This document shows, piece after piece, positions 7,216 to 7,766 of a stretch of 7,766 nucleotides of DNA. Within the stretch, counting starts at the first letter, position 1; the number at the start of each line of letters is the position of its first letter. This stretch comes from CAVZLD01 sp964522605 (lineage in GTDB: Bacteria; Planctomycetota; Planctomycetia; Pirellulales; Pirellulaceae): positions 1 to 7,766 of the forward strand of contig CAZFWV010000324.1 of NCBI GenBank assembly GCA_964522605.1, written 5' to 3'. The translations under genes and the position numbers were made by a program. A model generated the notes under the pieces. That model saw only the letters and a program-made list of their open reading frames with translations, searched no databases and had not been told where the DNA came from.

Positions 7216-7384
7216 TTGTTCTTGCCACGCGGTTGTTCTATCGACGAGCCGTCGTTTGGCTTGGCAGTGAGTTAATACCATCCTTCGAGGCGTTTTGTTT
7301 CGGCAACCCATCGGGTTAACAGCTCGACTTGCGTCATTCCCAAGCGTCTCCCACGAACTGGAAGGTCTCACCCAGCAATAACCT

Positions 7385-7458
<74 letters not shown>

Positions 7459-7469
7459 TTGGACTTACG

Positions 7470-7766
7470 TCAATTCTCCTGGTGACCACTGGTCACCGCT
7501 TTTCGATCTTTGGTGACCACTCGATTCTCGGTCACCTTCAGCCGATCCCAGATCTTCCCGGCATCCCGCTGGACGTTGGCCACCTGATAGAACCGTTCCG
7601 TCGTCCGGATGTCGGCGTGTCGCATCAAGGTTTTCACCAGCTCGGGCTCGAGGTCCGACTCCCGGAGCTTTTGGGCGAAGGTCCGCCGCAGGTCGTGCAG
7701 GCTCGCATACTTCAGGCCGTCGAGCTGATCGCATAGCTGCCGTAGTGAGTCACTCACTTCCTCCGG
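7470..7766 (-). CDS. Tyrosine recombinase (phage-type integrase), C-terminal part
   Basis: The reading frame is open from the right edge to the TGA at 7472-7470 and gives 98 C-terminal residues of a site-specific recombinase catalytic domain. Numbered from the first visible residue, the catalytic set is His24 and Arg27 in HDLRRTF, His50 in LMRHADIRTT, and the nucleophile Tyr60 in ERFYQV. The second histidine motif is RH rather than the usual GH. The N-terminal arm- and core-binding domains and the first catalytic Arg lie outside the window. An in-frame GTG at 7757 is not the start, because the frame continues upstream through the edge. The tail after IWDRL is unrelated-looking and is encoded over a cluster of GGTGACC repeats. 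The gene ends 11 bases from tRNA-Arg and points toward it, so it is most likely the integrase of an island or prophage extending rightwards. Confidence 0.93.
   Translation of the reverse strand, partial: PEEVSDSLRQLCDQLDGLKYASLHDLRRTFAQKLRESDLEPELVKTLMRHADIRTTERFYQVANVQRDAGKIWDRLKVTENRVVTKDRKAVTSGHQEN
7481..7536. repeat. Two inverted pairs of a GGTGACC heptamer at the island end
   Basis: GGTGACC at 7481-7487 faces GGTCACC at 7491-7497 across three bases. GGTGACC at 7512-7518 faces GGTCACC at 7530-7536 across 11 bases. The first members of each pair extend to the 10-mer GGTGACCACT (7481-7490 and 7512-7521), 31 bases apart. The cluster overlaps the last codons of the recombinase gene and lies 23-78 bases from the tRNA 3' end. 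Position and repetition suggest recombinase arm sites or binding sites of an excisionase or regulator; that role is inferred. Confidence 0.7.

Larger units (their letters stand above)
6916..7384. other. 469-base region without a convincing gene
   Basis: Between the Wzz-like gene and the tRNA I see no protein-coding gene. One open frame on the minus strand crosses most of it (7371 down to 6874), but its product is rich in Pro, Arg, Ser and Thr, has no recognisable motif and runs into the end of the upstream gene. The region does hold structure: a weak terminator-like hairpin at 7029-7049, a 9-bp inverted repeat (7062-7070 and 7120-7128), a tandem 8-mer at 7154-7169, and a possible promoter at 7188-7215. 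A noncoding RNA or remnants of an older insertion are both possible. Confidence 0.5.

Noticed and set aside
7305..7317. Hairpin AACCC-ATC-GGGTT
   Set aside because: Short stem without a T-run on either strand; may be chance or part of the tRNA leader.
6874..7371. 165-codon open frame on the minus strand filling the gene-free gap
   Set aside because: The product is Pro/Arg/Ser/Thr-rich with no domain, overlaps the end of the Wzz-like gene, and has no visible ribosome site; chance frame in GC-rich DNA is more likely, though it is the best protein candidate in that gap.

Overview
The window is 7,766 bases of moderately GC-rich bacterial DNA and looks chromosomal. A secreted prolyl-oligopeptidase-family peptidase, a lutABC lactate-oxidation operon, a GumC/Wzz-type chain-length protein and mostly weak Shine-Dalgarno sites would fit a member of the Planctomycetota. 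That assignment is an inference from gene content and style; no phylogenetic marker is present.

Layout. Positions 1-1838 (minus strand) hold most of an S9 prolyl oligopeptidase with a probable signal peptide; its last part lies beyond the left edge. A 238-base divergent spacer separates it from lutA-lutB-lutC (2077-4881, plus strand), whose products form the iron-sulfur L-lactate oxidation complex. After a 294-base spacer with one candidate promoter comes a 579-residue inner-membrane protein (5176-6915). It has the two-membrane-segment, coiled-coil build of polysaccharide co-polymerases (Wzz/GumC/Wzc-like). Its cytoplasmic C-terminus is not a tyrosine-kinase domain but a helical stretch that reads like a histidine phosphotransfer (Hpt) domain with a candidate phospho-histidine, His529. 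This is the most unusual item in the window.

A 469-base stretch without a convincing gene follows (6916-7384). It contains a long-range inverted repeat, a weak terminator-like hairpin and a tandem 8-mer. Then comes an intact tRNA-Arg(ACG) gene (7385-7458). Only 11 bases beyond its 3' end lies the stop codon of a tyrosine recombinase read on the opposite strand and cut by the right edge. This is the usual picture of an integrative element inserted at a tRNA gene, so the right edge probably marks the start of a mobile island. Four GGTGACC/GGTCACC heptamers in two inverted pairs overlap the end of the recombinase gene, next to the presumed attachment site.

How the genes relate. The lut genes form one functional unit: LutA, LutB and LutC together oxidise L-lactate to pyruvate. 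The peptidase, the Wzz-Hpt protein and the recombinase show no clear functional link to lut or to each other. The Wzz-Hpt gene has no glycosyltransferase, kinase or response-regulator neighbour inside the window, so its partners must be encoded elsewhere.
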